In this document: positions 9,542 through 18,444 of the stretch, piece after piece | Position numbering within the stretch: the stretch's first letter is position 1 | How the letters are laid out: each line of letters begins with the position of its first letter | Source of the DNA: Pseudomonas lini | GTDB taxonomy: Bacteria; Pseudomonadota; Gammaproteobacteria; Pseudomonadales; Pseudomonadaceae | Direction: 5' to 3' | DNA length: 64,000 nt | Assembly: GCF_030812475.1 (NCBI RefSeq) | Contig: NZ_JAUSSR010000001.1 | Location: forward strand, 682,001-746,000 | Notes under the pieces: generated by a model | Database searches by the model: none | What the model was told of the DNA's origin: nothing | What the model saw: the letters and a program-made list of their open reading frames with translations, nothing else | Position numbers and translations under genes: made by a program

Positions 9542-10036
9542 ATGCAATCTTCTTCAATCGACCACGTTAACGTTGTCGCAACGCCAACCACCAAACCCGG
9601 GCTGCGCTTGTTGCTATTGCCGCTGGTCATCCTCGCCGGCATGGGCCTTTCCGTGGAGGCCGGGTTGCTCGGGCCGCTCGGGGTTCAGGTCGGGCACTTG
9701 TGGGCGACCTTGAGCATCTTCGGCGTAGGTTCGGCGATCCTGTTTTTGCTGCTGTTGTTCAGCGGCCCGCAACAGGGTCCGGCGTTGAACCAGCTGCCGC
9801 GCTGGCAATTGATCGGGGGGTTGCTCGGGCCGATCTACGTGGTGGTGCTGACCCTGGCCACGCCGTACATTGGCATTGCCATGACCATGATCGCGATTCT
9901 CTCCGGGCAAGTCGGCAAGAGCGTACTGATCGATCACTTCGGCTGGTTCGGCGCCACCCGCAAAAAGGTCAACGGCGAACGTTGGCTGGCCTTGCTGCTG
10001 ATTGTCGCGGCACTTGTTCTGATCGCTCGGGGTTGA
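9542..10036 (+). CDS. DMT-family inner-membrane transporter subunit (DUF606/YdcZ-like), first of a pair
   Basis: 164 residues, with a short polar N-terminus and about five transmembrane helices. The pattern PRWQLIGGLLGPIYVVVLTLATPYIGIA followed by GQVGKSVLIDHFGWFG matches the DUF606 half-size members of the drug/metabolite transporter superfamily. The stop overlaps the next start (TGATG). The sister gene repeats the same motif order, so the two products may work as a heterodimer, as paired half-size DMT proteins often do. Substrate unknown. Confidence 0.8.
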   Translation: MQSSSIDHVNVVATPTTKPGLRLLLLPLVILAGMGLSVEAGLLGPLGVQVGHLWATLSIFGVGSAILFLLLLFSGPQQGPALNQLPRWQLIGGLLGPIYVVVLTLATPYIGIAMTMIAILSGQVGKSVLIDHFGWFGATRKKVNGERWLALLLIVAALVLIARG

Positions 10037-10491
10037 TGATGAATCTGATTATATTGTTGGCGGTGGTCGTGGCCGCTGGAGCGGTATTGAGTGTCCAGGC
10101 GGCGATCAACGGGCGACTGGGCGAAACGGTCGGCGTGTTGCGCAGCAGTCTGCTGACCTTCGTGGTCGGTGCGGTGGTCACCGGGTTGTTGATCCTGTTT
10201 TTCGAACCGGCCCATGCCGTGAGCCTGCTGGACGTGCCGAAGTGGCAGCTCGGCGGCGCACTGTTCGGCGTGGTGTACATGATGGTGATGGTCGGCGCGG
10301 TACCACGGGTGGGGACAGCGGTGGCAACGGTCGCGGTGATCGTCGGGCAACTGGCCATGGGGATGTTGATCGATAACTTCGGCTGGCTGGGCAATCCGCC
10401 GATCGAGTTGTCCGGCACTCGGGTGTTGGCAATGGTGCTTCTCGCCCTGGCGCTGCTGTTCATGTACCGCAGCAATACACGGGAGGCATGA
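10036..10491 (+). CDS. DMT-family inner-membrane transporter subunit (DUF606/YdcZ-like), second of a pair
   Basis: 151 residues with about five helices. Motifs VPKWQLGGALFGVVYMMVMVGAVPRVGTA and GQLAMGMLIDNFGWLG parallel those of the preceding protein. Two ATG codons in a row (10036 and 10039); the first overlaps the upstream stop. Both genes probably depend on the divergent LysR regulator. Confidence 0.8.
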   Translation: MMNLIILLAVVVAAGAVLSVQAAINGRLGETVGVLRSSLLTFVVGAVVTGLLILFFEPAHAVSLLDVPKWQLGGALFGVVYMMVMVGAVPRVGTAVATVAVIVGQLAMGMLIDNFGWLGNPPIELSGTRVLAMVLLALALLFMYRSNTREA

Positions 10492-10557
10492 CGCTCCTAC
10501 ACTCTTGTTACGGTGCGCAGTCCAGCGCCGGACAACCATACCCATGGAGTCAGACTC

Positions 10558-10725
10558 ATGATCGACAGTGAAAGTATCTGCGACTGCCCCAAATGCTCCT
10601 GCAAGCTAGGCGAACATCCGATTGCACGTCACGGCAAGCACTATTGCTGCGAAGCCTGCGCCAAGCACCATGAAAATGGCGAAGAATGCGCCAGTAAAGG
10701 TTGCAAGTGTGCCCACGGCAAATAG
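10558..10725 (+). CDS. Bacterial metallothionein (SmtA-like)
   Basis: 55-residue cytosolic metal-binding protein with 10 cysteines in the clusters CDCPKCSC, YCCEAC and CASKGCKC, plus several histidines, the pattern of family-14 (cyanobacterial/pseudomonad) metallothioneins that bind Zn and Cd. The ATG at 10558 is used because the sequence MIDSESICDC begins like known members. It is a monocistronic gene; an 8-bp perfect hairpin (GTGGAGCC / GGCTCCAC, 10741-10762) follows it and lies over the end of the convergent gene. Confidence 0.88.
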   Translation: MIDSESICDCPKCSCKLGEHPIARHGKHYCCEACAKHHENGEECASKGCKCAHGK

Positions 10726-10747
10726 CTGATCCAGGCAAAGGTGGAGC

Positions 10748-11026
10748 CTATTCGGGCTCCACTTCCAGTTTCAGGCTTTCATCGTCCAGTCGCTCGGTAC
10801 GGCGGACGACGCCATTGAAACGTCGTCCTGCAACCCTGACCACCAGCGTTTTTGCCTTTTCCAGATCCTCGGGCAAGGGTGGCTGGACGCGTAACGCAAA
10901 GCATGTCGGATCATTTTCAACTTGTTCCAGCCCGACCAGACACTCGGCGCTTTTGGTGACCCGCCCGAATAGCGTATCCAGGCCGTAGTCGATGTGTGCC
11001 ATGCTGGTGAGCGGTGTCGTGGTCAT
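10748..11026 (-). CDS. Small protein of unknown function
   Basis: 92 residues, acidic, no signal peptide or membrane segment, with two cysteines. A good ribosome site (GGGAGGG about 8 bases before ATG) supports it as a real gene. I do not recognise the family. It is convergent with the metallothionein gene and directly downstream of another small gene on the same strand. Confidence 0.6.
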   Translation of the reverse strand: MTTTPLTSMAHIDYGLDTLFGRVTKSAECLVGLEQVENDPTCFALRVQPPLPEDLEKAKTLVVRVAGRRFNGVVRRTERLDDESLKLEVEPE

Positions 11027-11065
11027 GCACTGTTCCCTCCCAATGTCCGATACGGGCGCGACCGG

Positions 11066-11293
11066 TCAATTCGCCGGGCGCCACTTGACGTTCTCCACAC
11101 CGAATTTCTCCGCCATCGGCTTGCTGGTCTTTTGCACCTTCTCCCTGCCGAAGCGCGGGATCCGACCCACGCCGGCGTCACAGCTCGCCCAATGCCAGGC
11201 CTCCGCGTTATCCATTTTTTCCAGGCGGATAATGAAAGACTTGGGCGCGCCATGAAGGGTGTATTCAATGACGAAAAGTTTTGCATTGTTCAT
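11066..11293 (-). CDS. Small conserved-looking protein of unknown function (possibly DUF6555)
   Basis: 75 residues, soluble, basic C-terminal half (RFGREKVQKTSKPMAEKFG). It reminds me of small Pseudomonas proteins catalogued as DUF6555, but that is from memory. GGAGG lies about 12 bases upstream of the ATG. A second frame on the same strand (11023-11286) is open across it, but has no ribosome site. It may share a transcript with the 92-residue gene downstream. Confidence 0.55.
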   Translation of the reverse strand: MNNAKLFVIEYTLHGAPKSFIIRLEKMDNAEAWHWASCDAGVGRIPRFGREKVQKTSKPMAEKFGVENVKWRPAN

Positions 11294-11434
11294 AGAGCCC
11301 GTAATCCTCCCTGTGGTAATAGAGGGATCGTTCGGGCTGCGGAAAATTCATTCGGATTGTCGGACGGCTGCGGCTGCGCCTGAAAATCGGCGTTGTTGTA
11401 GACTCTCGGGATATCTTTTCAAGGTGTTTTCCTA

Positions 11435-12469
11435 ATGAGCGAGTCGATCCGTCTGACCCAATACAGCCATGGCGCAGGCTGTGGCTGCAAGATTTCTCCC
11501 CAGGTGCTGGAGGTGATCCTCGCTGGCAGCGGGGCACAGAATCTTGATCCGAATCTCTGGGTCGGCAACGCATCACGCGACGACGCGGCGGTGTATGCCA
11601 TCGACGAAGAGCGGGGCGTGGTGTCGACCACCGACTTCTTCATGCCGATCGTCGACGATCCGTTCGATTTCGGCCGCATCGCCGCGACCAATGCCATCAG
11701 CGATATATACGCCATGGGCGGCGACCCGCTGATGGCCATCGCCATACTCGGCTGGCCGGTGAATGTACTGGCGCCGGAGATTGCCCGGGAAGTGATTCGT
11801 GGCGGGCGGTCGGTGTGCGATGAAGCTGGGATCCCGTTGGCCGGTGGGCACTCCATCGACGCGCCGGAGCCGATTTTCGGCCTGGCCGTGACCGGGCTGG
11901 TGCAAAAGCGCCACATGAAGCGCAACGACACCGCCACCGCCGGTTGCCTGCTCTACCTGACCAAGCCCCTGGGTATCGGCATCCTCACCACTGCGGAGAA
12001 AAAGGGCAAGTTGCGCCACGCCGACATCGGCCTGGCGCGTGACTGGATGTGCACCCTGAACAAACCCGGCAGCCGCTTCGGCAAGCTCGATGGCGTGACC
12101 GCGATGACCGACGTCACCGGTTTCGGCCTGCTGGGGCATCTGGTGGAAATGGCCGATGGCAGCCAGTTGACCGCGCGTATCGAATACGACCGTGTGCCAC
12201 TGTTGCCGGGTGTCGAGTACTACCTGGACCAGGGTTGCGTGCCCGGTGGCACCTTGCGCAACTTCGACAGCTATGCCAGCAAGCTCGGACGCCTGCAGGA
12301 ACTGCACAAACGCGTGCTCTGCGACCCGCAGACCAGCGGCGGCCTGCTGATCGCAGTCACCCCTGAAGGCAACGCACAATTTCTCAACGTGGCCGCCGGG
12401 CTGGGCCTGACCCTTGAGCCGATCGGCGAATTGATCGAGCGACAGACTAACGCGGTCGAGGTGTTTTGA
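11435..12469 (+). CDS. selD: Selenide, water dikinase (selenophosphate synthase)
   Basis: 344 residues. Makes selenophosphate from selenide and ATP. The active-site loop HGAGCGCK gives catalytic Cys16 (not selenocysteine) and Lys19; the glycine-rich ATP-binding segments ([33 protein letters not shown]) and the C-terminal [13 protein letters not shown] are all present. The stop overlaps the selU start (TGATG), so selenophosphate is produced with the tRNA-modifying enzyme that uses it. No selA or selB lies in the window. Confidence 0.96.
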   Translation: MSESIRLTQYSHGAGCGCKISPQVLEVILAGSGAQNLDPNLWVGNASRDDAAVYAIDEERGVVSTTDFFMPIVDDPFDFGRIAATNAISDIYAMGGDPLMAIAILGWPVNVLAPEIAREVIRGGRSVCDEAGIPLAGGHSIDAPEPIFGLAVTGLVQKRHMKRNDTATAGCLLYLTKPLGIGILTTAEKKGKLRHADIGLARDWMCTLNKPGSRFGKLDGVTAMTDVTGFGLLGHLVEMADGSQLTARIEYDRVPLLPGVEYYLDQGCVPGGTLRNFDSYASKLGRLQELHKRVLCDPQTSGGLLIAVTPEGNAQFLNVAAGLGLTLEPIGELIERQTNAVEVF

Positions 12470-13572
12470 TGACACTCGACTGCACCGATTACCGCGACAT
12501 CTTCCTCAACGACCGGCCGATGATGGACGCCCGGGCGCCGGTCGAATTCCTCAAGGGTTCATTCCCCGGCGTGATTAACCTGCCGCTGATGAATGACCAC
12601 GAGCGGCAGCGGATCGGCACCTGCTACAAGCAGCACGGTCAGCAAGCCGCGATCACGCTGGGGTTTCAATTGGTATCCGGCGACATCAAGGCCGAGCGCA
12701 TCCGGGCCTGGGCCGATTTTGCCCGGGCGCATCCTGATGGCCATCTGTATTGTTTTCGCGGTGGATTGCGCTCGCAGATCGTCCAGCAATGGCTCAAGGA
12801 CGAGGCGGGGATCGACTATCCGCGGGTGGGTGGGGGCTACAAGGCGATGCGCACGTTCCTGTTGGATACGGTCGATCAGGCCGTCGCCCAGTGCGATTTC
12901 GTGTTGCTCGGCGGCATGACCGGCACCGGCAAGACCGAGGTGCTCACGCAATTGAGCAACGGCCTTGACCTTGAAGGCCACGCCAATCATCGCGGCTCCA
13001 GCTTCGGCAAACGCGCCACCGGTCAACCCTCCAACATCGACTTCGAAAACCGCCTGGCCGTGGACGTGCTGAAGAAGCGCGCCCGTGGCATCGAGCAGTT
13101 CGTGCTGGAAGACGAGAGCCGGGCGATCGGCAGTTGCGCTCTGCCATTGCCGCTGTTCCAGGGCATGCAGCACTATCCGATGGTGTGGCTGGAAGACAGC
13201 CTGGAAGGGCGGGTGGAGCGGATCCTGCGCGACTACGTGGTGGATTTGTGCGCCGAGTTCGTCGATGTGCGTGGCGATGAAGGTTTCGGGCTGTTTTCCG
13301 AGCGGTTGCTGGCGAGCCTGAACAATGTGCAGAAGCGCCTGGGCGGCGAGCGTCATCGGCGGATGCTGATATTGATGGAAGATGCGTTGGCGGAGCAGGC
13401 GCGCAGTGGGGCAGTGGATCTGCACCGGAGCTGGATCGAAGGGCTGCTACGGGAGTATTACGATCCTATGTATGCGTTTCAGCGGGAGAAGAAGGGCGCG
13501 CGGATCGAGTTTGCGGGGGAGCGGGGGGCGGTGCTTGAGTATTTGCGCGAGCGGGTGAACCAGCGAGGTTGA
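12469..13572 (+). CDS. selU: tRNA 2-selenouridine synthase (SelU/MnmH)
   Basis: 367 residues. Replaces sulfur by selenium at the wobble uridine of Lys, Glu and Gln tRNAs, via a geranylated intermediate. N-terminal rhodanese domain with catalytic Cys95 in [10 protein letters not shown], then a P-loop domain with Walker A GMTGTGKT at 149-156. The ATG at 12469 overlaps the selD stop; the in-frame TTG one codon earlier is disfavoured. Length is normal for the family. Confidence 0.95.
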   Translation: MTLDCTDYRDIFLNDRPMMDARAPVEFLKGSFPGVINLPLMNDHERQRIGTCYKQHGQQAAITLGFQLVSGDIKAERIRAWADFARAHPDGHLYCFRGGLRSQIVQQWLKDEAGIDYPRVGGGYKAMRTFLLDTVDQAVAQCDFVLLGGMTGTGKTEVLTQLSNGLDLEGHANHRGSSFGKRATGQPSNIDFENRLAVDVLKKRARGIEQFVLEDESRAIGSCALPLPLFQGMQHYPMVWLEDSLEGRVERILRDYVVDLCAEFVDVRGDEGFGLFSERLLASLNNVQKRLGGERHRRMLILMEDALAEQARSGAVDLHRSWIEGLLREYYDPMYAFQREKKGARIEFAGERGAVLEYLRERVNQRG

Positions 13573-13587
13573 TGGTGTTTTACTGGC

Positions 13588-13684
13588 CCCATCGCGGGCA
13601 AGCCCGCTCCCACAAGGGGCAGCGTCGATCACAAATCTGTGTTCCACCACAGACCACTGTGGGAGCGGGCTTGCCCGCGAAGGG
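13588..13684. repeat. REPIN, arms in the opposite orientation
   Basis: Two REP arms of the GCGGGCAAGCCCGCTCCCACA sub-type. Relative to most other pairs here the arms point the other way round (left arm starts with GCGGGCAAGC, right arm is GGGAGCGGGCTTGCCCGCGAA). It lies in the convergent gap after selU. Confidence 0.85.
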
Positions 13685-13730
13685 GTCGGCACAGACACTA
13701 CAAAACTGAAGGCACCGCCCCGATCAACAC

Positions 13731-14405
13731 TCAGGTCGGACAAGTCTCCCGACCGTTATCCAGCCCCTGCTTGTAGCTGTGGCTCACCAGGCTGGCCTTG
13801 CCGTTATGCCAGGTCAGCGTGAGCACATACAGCGAATCGTAGTCGCTGGACTCCCAGTCATCGGTGATGTTCTGTTTCTTGCCGACCGCTTCGCCGGCAA
13901 CCTTGTTGATCAACTCCGGCAGGTAGCCGTGGGACCAGGCGGTGTAGATGACCGAGTTGTGGTACTTGTCGTGCAGCAGTTCATCGGCCAGGTCGCTGGT
14001 GTCGTTGGCCGAAAAATTGATGTTCACCGGCAAGCCGAGCTTGATGGCACTGGGGCTGATGGTCATCAAGGGGCGGATATAGCTGTAGGAATTGTCCAGC
14101 TCGCCTTCCTCGACATTGCGCGTCGGGTTGGCGGCAAACACGTAATTGGCCTTGCCGAATTTTTCCGGCAGCAAGGTGGCCAGGTCGATGGCGCGGTTCA
14201 AGCCCTGGCAATTGAGCTGGCCCAGGCCGCCGGCGGGTTTTTCCGCATGGCGCAAGAATACCAGGGTCTGGGTGCCATCCGCCGGTTGGGCGCGGCTTTC
14301 ACTGGACTCCAGCGACAGGAACAGCGCGCTCACAGCCAGCAAGGAGGGCAGGAATACGTACGCGCGATGCTTGAAGCGTTTGGCGAATTTCAAAAGGTTC
14401 GTCAT
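13731..14405 (-). CDS. Histidine phosphatase superfamily protein, membrane-anchored or exported
   Basis: 224 residues from the ATG at 14405. A hydrophobic segment at about 16-32 follows several basic residues (signal peptide or anchor). The mature part starts with LVFLRHAEKP, in which Arg52-His53 form the phospho-acceptor RHG-like motif, and later has the AWSHGYLP segment with the second histidine. Substrate is not evident. An upstream in-frame ATG at 14429 would add 8 residues; neither start has a strong ribosome site. Confidence 0.75.
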   Translation of the reverse strand: MTNLLKFAKRFKHRAYVFLPSLLAVSALFLSLESSESRAQPADGTQTLVFLRHAEKPAGGLGQLNCQGLNRAIDLATLLPEKFGKANYVFAANPTRNVEEGELDNSYSYIRPLMTISPSAIKLGLPVNINFSANDTSDLADELLHDKYHNSVIYTAWSHGYLPELINKVAGEAVGKKQNITDDWESSDYDSLYVLTLTWHNGKASLVSHSYKQGLDNGRETCPT

Positions 14406-14757
14406 GTGTATGGGTAATCTTCGGCGCATTCGGTTAAGGCTGACAAACCTCTACACCGCGAGCTTCCGGGGCTGCGAGTGTTTTCCATGTCATGGGGGCG
14501 GTGCATTGGAGTCCCCTGAGCCCATTTGGTTCATCCGGGCGAGTGCAGCACTTTAGCGGCAACTTCAAACGGATTGGAGCAAAGGATATCAACAGGATGT
14601 TGCGGATTTATGGACAGGGTACATCCGTTGCACGGTGGCCAATGCGCCGATCTTTCGATCTTGCTCATCAGCAATATTGATAAAGCCAAAAGTTCGTAAC
14701 CTTCGCCAACGCCTGCATTATGATCAACGGTCTCAATTTTGCCGTGGATTCTCCCCC
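14406..14757. other. Divergent intergenic region, no gene seen
   Basis: About 350 bp between the phosphatase and the GST gene. I see no REP element, convincing hairpin or credible open frame. It must hold both promoters, but I could not assign a confident -35/-10 pair. Confidence 0.5.
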
Positions 14758-15468
14758 ATGACCGATCTGTCCGCGTTCCCGATTACCCGCAAATGGCCGG
14801 CCCGATACCCCGAGTGGATCCAGCTTTACTCCTTGCCGACCCCCAACGGCGTCAAGGTCTCGATCATGCTCGAAGAGATCGGGCTGCCTTACGAACCGCA
14901 TCGGGTGGGCTTCGATACCAACGATCAGTTTTCCGCCGAATTTCTGTCGGTGAACCCCAACAACAAGATTCCCGCCATCCTCGACCCCCACGGACCGGAT
15001 GACCAACCGCTGCCGCTGTTCGAGTCCGGGGCGATTTTGATCTACCTCGCCGACAAGAGCGGGCAATTGCTGGCCCAGGAGTCGGCCGCCCGTTACGAGA
15101 CGATCCAGTGGCTGATGTTTCAGATGGGTGGTATCGGACCGATGTTCGGCCAGGTCGGCTTTTTCCACAAATTCGCCGGCAAGGACTATGAGGACAAGCG
15201 TCCACGGGACCGCTACATCGAAGAAAGCAAACGCTTGCTCAAAGTGCTCGACGAACGTCTGGAAGGGCGCGACTGGATCATGGGCGAGCGCTACACCATC
15301 GCCGACATTGCGACGTTCCCCTGGGTGCGCAACCTGATCGGCTTCTATGAAGCCGGGGATCTGGTGGGCATCAAGGACTTCGCCAATGTCACGCGAGTGC
15401 TGGAACGCTTCCTGGCGCGGCCGGCGGTGATACGCGGGCTGGAGATCCCCAAGCCGATCTCAAATTGA
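14758..15468 (+). CDS. Glutathione S-transferase family protein, YghU/YfcG type (nu class)
   Basis: 236 residues. Thioredoxin-like N-terminal domain beginning IQLYSLPTPNGVKVSIMLEEIGLPYE, with the glutathione-binding FESGAILIYLADK turn, then an all-helical C-terminal domain (GERYTIADIATFPWVRN). The TPNG segment and overall sequence fit the nu-class glutathione-dependent disulfide-bond oxidoreductases YfcG/YghU. The ATG at 14758 gives the family length; the frame is open upstream but the added sequence is not GST-like. Confidence 0.85.
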   Translation: MTDLSAFPITRKWPARYPEWIQLYSLPTPNGVKVSIMLEEIGLPYEPHRVGFDTNDQFSAEFLSVNPNNKIPAILDPHGPDDQPLPLFESGAILIYLADKSGQLLAQESAARYETIQWLMFQMGGIGPMFGQVGFFHKFAGKDYEDKRPRDRYIEESKRLLKVLDERLEGRDWIMGERYTIADIATFPWVRNLIGFYEAGDLVGIKDFANVTRVLERFLARPAVIRGLEIPKPISN

Positions 15469-15476
15469 CCCCGGAC

Positions 15477-15571
15477 CTGTACGAGCCGGCTTGCTGGCGA
15501 AGGCAGTGGGTCAACCGATACATGTGTCGACTGACACACCGCGTTCGCCGGCAAGCCAGCTCCTACAGGGG
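15477..15571. repeat. REPIN: inverted pair of REP elements
   Basis: Arms GAGCCGGCTTGCTGGCGAA and TTCGCCGGCAAGCCAGCTCCTACA, a slightly diverged pair whose two arms are a mix of the CCGGC and CCAGC sub-types. Confidence 0.8.
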
Positions 15572-15615
15572 GTTGTGTTGATGCCGATGATTGTTGCCGT
15601 TCCGGTAACGCAGTC

Positions 15616-15653
15616 TTGAACGTTCAACGTTTGTGCCCTGCGCCTTGCAGGGC
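15616..15653 (+). promoter_or_regulatory. Palindrome and leader hairpin upstream of hemB
   Basis: A perfect 12-bp palindrome TTGAACGTTCAA (15616-15627) is followed by a perfect 7-bp hairpin GCCCTGC-GCCTT-GCAGGGC (15635-15653), 56 bp before the hemB ATG. The first could be a repressor site, the second a leader or terminator stem without a T run. Function is not shown. Confidence 0.5.
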
Positions 15654-15708
15654 ATAAGCTTCACCCCCTACGACTTTCGTCTCACCCGCCGATTTTTCAG
15701 GAACCCCC

Positions 15709-16683
15709 ATGTCCAGTCAGTTCCCCGAAGCACGTCCACGCCGTCTGCGCCGCAATGCGAGCCTGCGCAGCCTGTTCCAGGAAACCGAATTCAGCTTGAA
15801 CGACCTGGTGTTGCCGATTTTCGTCGAGGAAGAAATCGATGACTTCGTGCCGATCAAGAGCATGCCCGGGGTGATGCGGATTCCGGAATCCAGGCTGGCG
15901 GGCGAGATCGAGCGCTACGCCCGGGCCGGGATCAAATCGGTGATGACCTTCGGCGTATCCCACCATCTGGACAGCAGCGGCAGTGACACCTGGCGCGACA
16001 ACGGCCTGGTGTCGCGCATGGCGCGCATTGCCAAGGATGCGGTGCCGGAAATGATCCTGATGTCCGACACCTGCTTTTGCGAGTACACCGACCACGGTCA
16101 TTGCGGCGTGGTACATAACCATGAAGTCGACAACGACCAGACCCTGGTCAACCTCGGCAAGCAAGCCGTGGCCGCCGCCCGGGCCGGGGCCGATGTGATT
16201 GCCCCGTCAGCCGCCATGGACGGCCAGGTCCGGGCCATTCGCCGGGCGCTGGATGAGGCGGGTTTCAGCCAGGTCGCAATCATGGCCTACTCGACCAAGT
16301 TCGCTTCGGCGCTCTATGGACCGTTCCGTGAGGCGGGTGGCAGTGCGCTCAAGGGCGATCGCAAAAGCTATCAGATGAACCCGATGAACCGCCGCGAAGC
16401 CGTGCGCGAATCGCTGATGGACGAGCAGGAAGGCGCCGACGCGCTGATGGTCAAGCCGGCTGGCGCGTACCTGGACATCATCCGCGACATCCGCGAGGCG
16501 TCGCGCCTGCCACTGTCGGCGTATCAGGTGAGCGGCGAGTACGCGATGATCAAGTTCGGCGCACAGGCCGGGGCGATCGATGAGGATCGGGTGGTGCGTG
16601 AGAGCCTGGGGGCGATCAAGCGGGCGGGGGCGGATCTGATCTTCACCTACTTCGCGATGGACCTGGCGCTGGCCGGGATCTGA
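15709..16683 (+). CDS. hemB: Delta-aminolevulinic acid dehydratase (porphobilinogen synthase), zinc type
   Basis: 324 residues; condenses two 5-aminolevulinate to porphobilinogen in haem synthesis. Catalytic lysines Lys197 (STKF) and Lys249 (MVKP). Cysteines 122, 124 and 132 in [14 protein letters not shown] form the zinc-binding triad, as in the E. coli enzyme, which the whole sequence closely resembles. The well-studied P. aeruginosa HemB lacks these cysteines and uses magnesium, so this is probably a second, zinc-dependent paralogue rather than the housekeeping copy; the other copy is not in the window. The gene is monocistronic. Confidence 0.93.
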   Translation: MSSQFPEARPRRLRRNASLRSLFQETEFSLNDLVLPIFVEEEIDDFVPIKSMPGVMRIPESRLAGEIERYARAGIKSVMTFGVSHHLDSSGSDTWRDNGLVSRMARIAKDAVPEMILMSDTCFCEYTDHGHCGVVHNHEVDNDQTLVNLGKQAVAAARAGADVIAPSAAMDGQVRAIRRALDEAGFSQVAIMAYSTKFASALYGPFREAGGSALKGDRKSYQMNPMNRREAVRESLMDEQEGADALMVKPAGAYLDIIRDIREASRLPLSAYQVSGEYAMIKFGAQAGAIDEDRVVRESLGAIKRAGADLIFTYFAMDLALAGI

Positions 16684-16692
16684 CGATCACCA

Positions 16693-16728
16693 TTCGCGAT
16701 GGACCTGGCGCGGTCTAACAATCGCCAC
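16693..16728 (+). repeat. Degenerate duplicate of the hemB 3' end
   Basis: A 19-bp stretch beginning TTCGCGATGGACC at 16651-16669, inside the last hemB codons, recurs exactly at 16693-16711, followed by a diverged copy of the tail and a TCTAACAATCGCCA that parallels TCTGACGATCACCA. It looks like an old 42-bp tandem duplication of the gene end. Confidence 0.7.
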
Positions 16729-16730
16729 AA

Positions 16731-16897
16731 CCCTTGTAGGAGCCGGCTTGCCGGCGAAAGCGGTGGGTCAGTCAATACATGCTTCGACTGACACTCCGCC
16801 TTCGCCGGCAAGCCGGCTCCTACAGGGGTCAGTGGGGCAGTCAATATATGTGTCGGCTGACACTCCGCCTTCGCCGGCAAGCCGGCTTCTGCAGGGG
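16731..16897. repeat. REPIN plus an extra duplicated REP arm
   Basis: An inverted pair (16731-16828, core CCGGCTTGCCGG) is followed by a third REP at about 16869-16897 in the same orientation as the second. The third arm carries its own copy of the spacer (CAGTCAATAtaTG..TCG.CTGACACTCCGCCTTCGCC), so the right half of the REPIN has been tandemly duplicated. Confidence 0.85.
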
Positions 16898-16908
16898 TCA
16901 GTGGTGAA

Positions 16909-18444
16909 TCAGGGAGATCCAAAATACGGCCTGATCCCATGATCCCGGAAATACCGCTCGATCACCTTCGGATCGGAGCACGTCTCGGCTATCGCTACAT
17001 AGGTATCCGGCCGCAACAGATAAAACCCGCTACGCCCCAAACCCGCCGCTTCAAACGCCGGACGCCAGCCAAACACATGCAACGGCAAGTGATGTTCGTT
17101 GCACCAGGCGATCATTTCATCGCTGGTATCGCCGTACACGTGCACCTGCCAACTCATGCACTTGAGCGATTCGAAATTGTCCCCCTCACCGTCGTGGGCC
17201 CAGGGCAACCGGTCGCCGCCATGAACATGCCCGGCCACGCCCTTGCTCAACGGCATCGCGCGATAATCGAGGGTGATTTGCGACACCGTGCGAAAGAGGA
17301 ACTCGCGGCTCGTTTCCAGTGAAGCCACCTTGGGCAGCAGGAACGGCGCGACCCGTGTGCGCAACAGGTCGGCCAGGCGTCCTTCGGCGGTGACGAAGCT
17401 GAACACCCGGTCGGTAGTGGCCACCAGTTTGCGGGCAAATGCGATGCGCTCCGGTTCATAAGTGTCGAGCAGTCCGGCCTGGGCGCCACCGTTCAGTACC
17501 GCGGCAAGTTTCCAGGCCAGGTTGATGGCATCGCCGATACCGGTATTCATGCCCTGGCCGCCTGCGGGGCTGTGGACGTGAGCCGCATCACCCAACAGAA
17601 ACGCGCGCCCGGTGCGAAAGTGATCCGCCACCCGATGGTGCACACGATAGGTCGAGAACCAGTTCAGTTGCTCGACTTGTACCTTCATGTGTTCGATGGC
17701 ACGGCTGCTGACGTCTTCGAAACGCAAGGTTTCAGCCTGCTCGGCGCGTTCATCGCGCACCGTACCGATCAGCCGGGCACGACCTTCACCGGCCAACGGA
17801 AACACCGCGAGAAAATCCGCCTCGTCGAGATCCACGTGCAATTCGCCGTTGAACGCCGGTCCATTGCCTTGCACATCGGCGACGTAGAAGATCTGCTGAT
17901 AAGTGCCGCCGGGAAAACCGGTGTCGAGAGTCTTGCGCACAATCGACCGGGCGCCGTCGCATCCGGCAAGATAACAGGTCTGGCAGCTTTCCAGCTGGCC
18001 ATCCGGCAAGCGCAGGCGGGCGGTGATGCCGTCGCCGGTTTCCTCGAAACCCTCCAGCTCGGTATTGCGCTCGACCCGGATGCCGAAGGCTTCCAGGCGT
18101 TCTATCAGCAGCCGCTCGTGTTCGTCCTGCGGGTATATTTCGAGGAATGCGTAGGGGGTCAGGCCCTCGCCGATGCTGCCCAGGGGCAAGCGCACCACCG
18201 GTTCGCCCTTGACCCAGAAGTTCGCCGCGCCGACCCGATGGCCGTTCTGCACCACGGCCTGGCTGAGGTCGAGCTGGCGATACAGTTCCAGCGTGCGGGC
18301 CTGCACCGCCAGTGCCCGCGACGTGGTGCCGGGGCTCGACGACTTGTCGATGATCCGCACGCGGATCCCCAGTTTGCTCAGCCACAACGCCAGTACCAGT
18401 CCGGTCGGGCCGGCACCGATGATCAGTACGTCGCTACGGTTCAT
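16909..18444 (-). CDS. FAD-dependent aromatic-ring monooxygenase (PheA/TfdB/MhpA type)
   Basis: 511 residues. N-terminal FAD-binding Rossmann motif IIGAGPTGL at about 8-16, the DG motif region in AGCDGARSIVRK, and the GDAAHVHSPAGGQGMNTGIGDA flavin/ribityl motif identify a class A flavoprotein hydroxylase; the last ~130 residues form the thioredoxin-like C-terminal domain common in this group. ATG at 18444 follows GAGGAG. It has no catabolic partners next to it, so the substrate (a phenol or polyketide-like aromatic) cannot be deduced. Confidence 0.85.
   Translation of the reverse strand: MNRSDVLIIGAGPTGLVLALWLSKLGIRVRIIDKSSSPGTTSRALAVQARTLELYRQLDLSQAVVQNGHRVGAANFWVKGEPVVRLPLGSIGEGLTPYAFLEIYPQDEHERLLIERLEAFGIRVERNTELEGFEETGDGITARLRLPDGQLESCQTCYLAGCDGARSIVRKTLDTGFPGGTYQQIFYVADVQGNGPAFNGELHVDLDEADFLAVFPLAGEGRARLIGTVRDERAEQAETLRFEDVSSRAIEHMKVQVEQLNWFSTYRVHHRVADHFRTGRAFLLGDAAHVHSPAGGQGMNTGIGDAINLAWKLAAVLNGGAQAGLLDTYEPERIAFARKLVATTDRVFSFVTAEGRLADLLRTRVAPFLLPKVASLETSREFLFRTVSQITLDYRAMPLSKGVAGHVHGGDRLPWAHDGEGDNFESLKCMSWQVHVYGDTSDEMIAWCNEHHLPLHVFGWRPAFEAAGLGRSGFYLLRPDTYVAIAETCSDPKVIERYFRDHGIRPYFGSP

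Noticed and set aside
10741..10762. Terminator between metallothionein and the convergent small gene
   Set aside because: The 8-bp hairpin is perfect but lacks a T run on either strand and overlaps the last codons of the small gene, so it is mentioned but not called.
11419..11937. A 172-codon frame opposite selD
   Set aside because: Antisense shadow of selD with Ser/Pro/Arg-rich composition.
16731..16897. CRISPR-like repeats
   Set aside because: The repeated units are REP palindromes with related spacers, few in number, with no cas genes.
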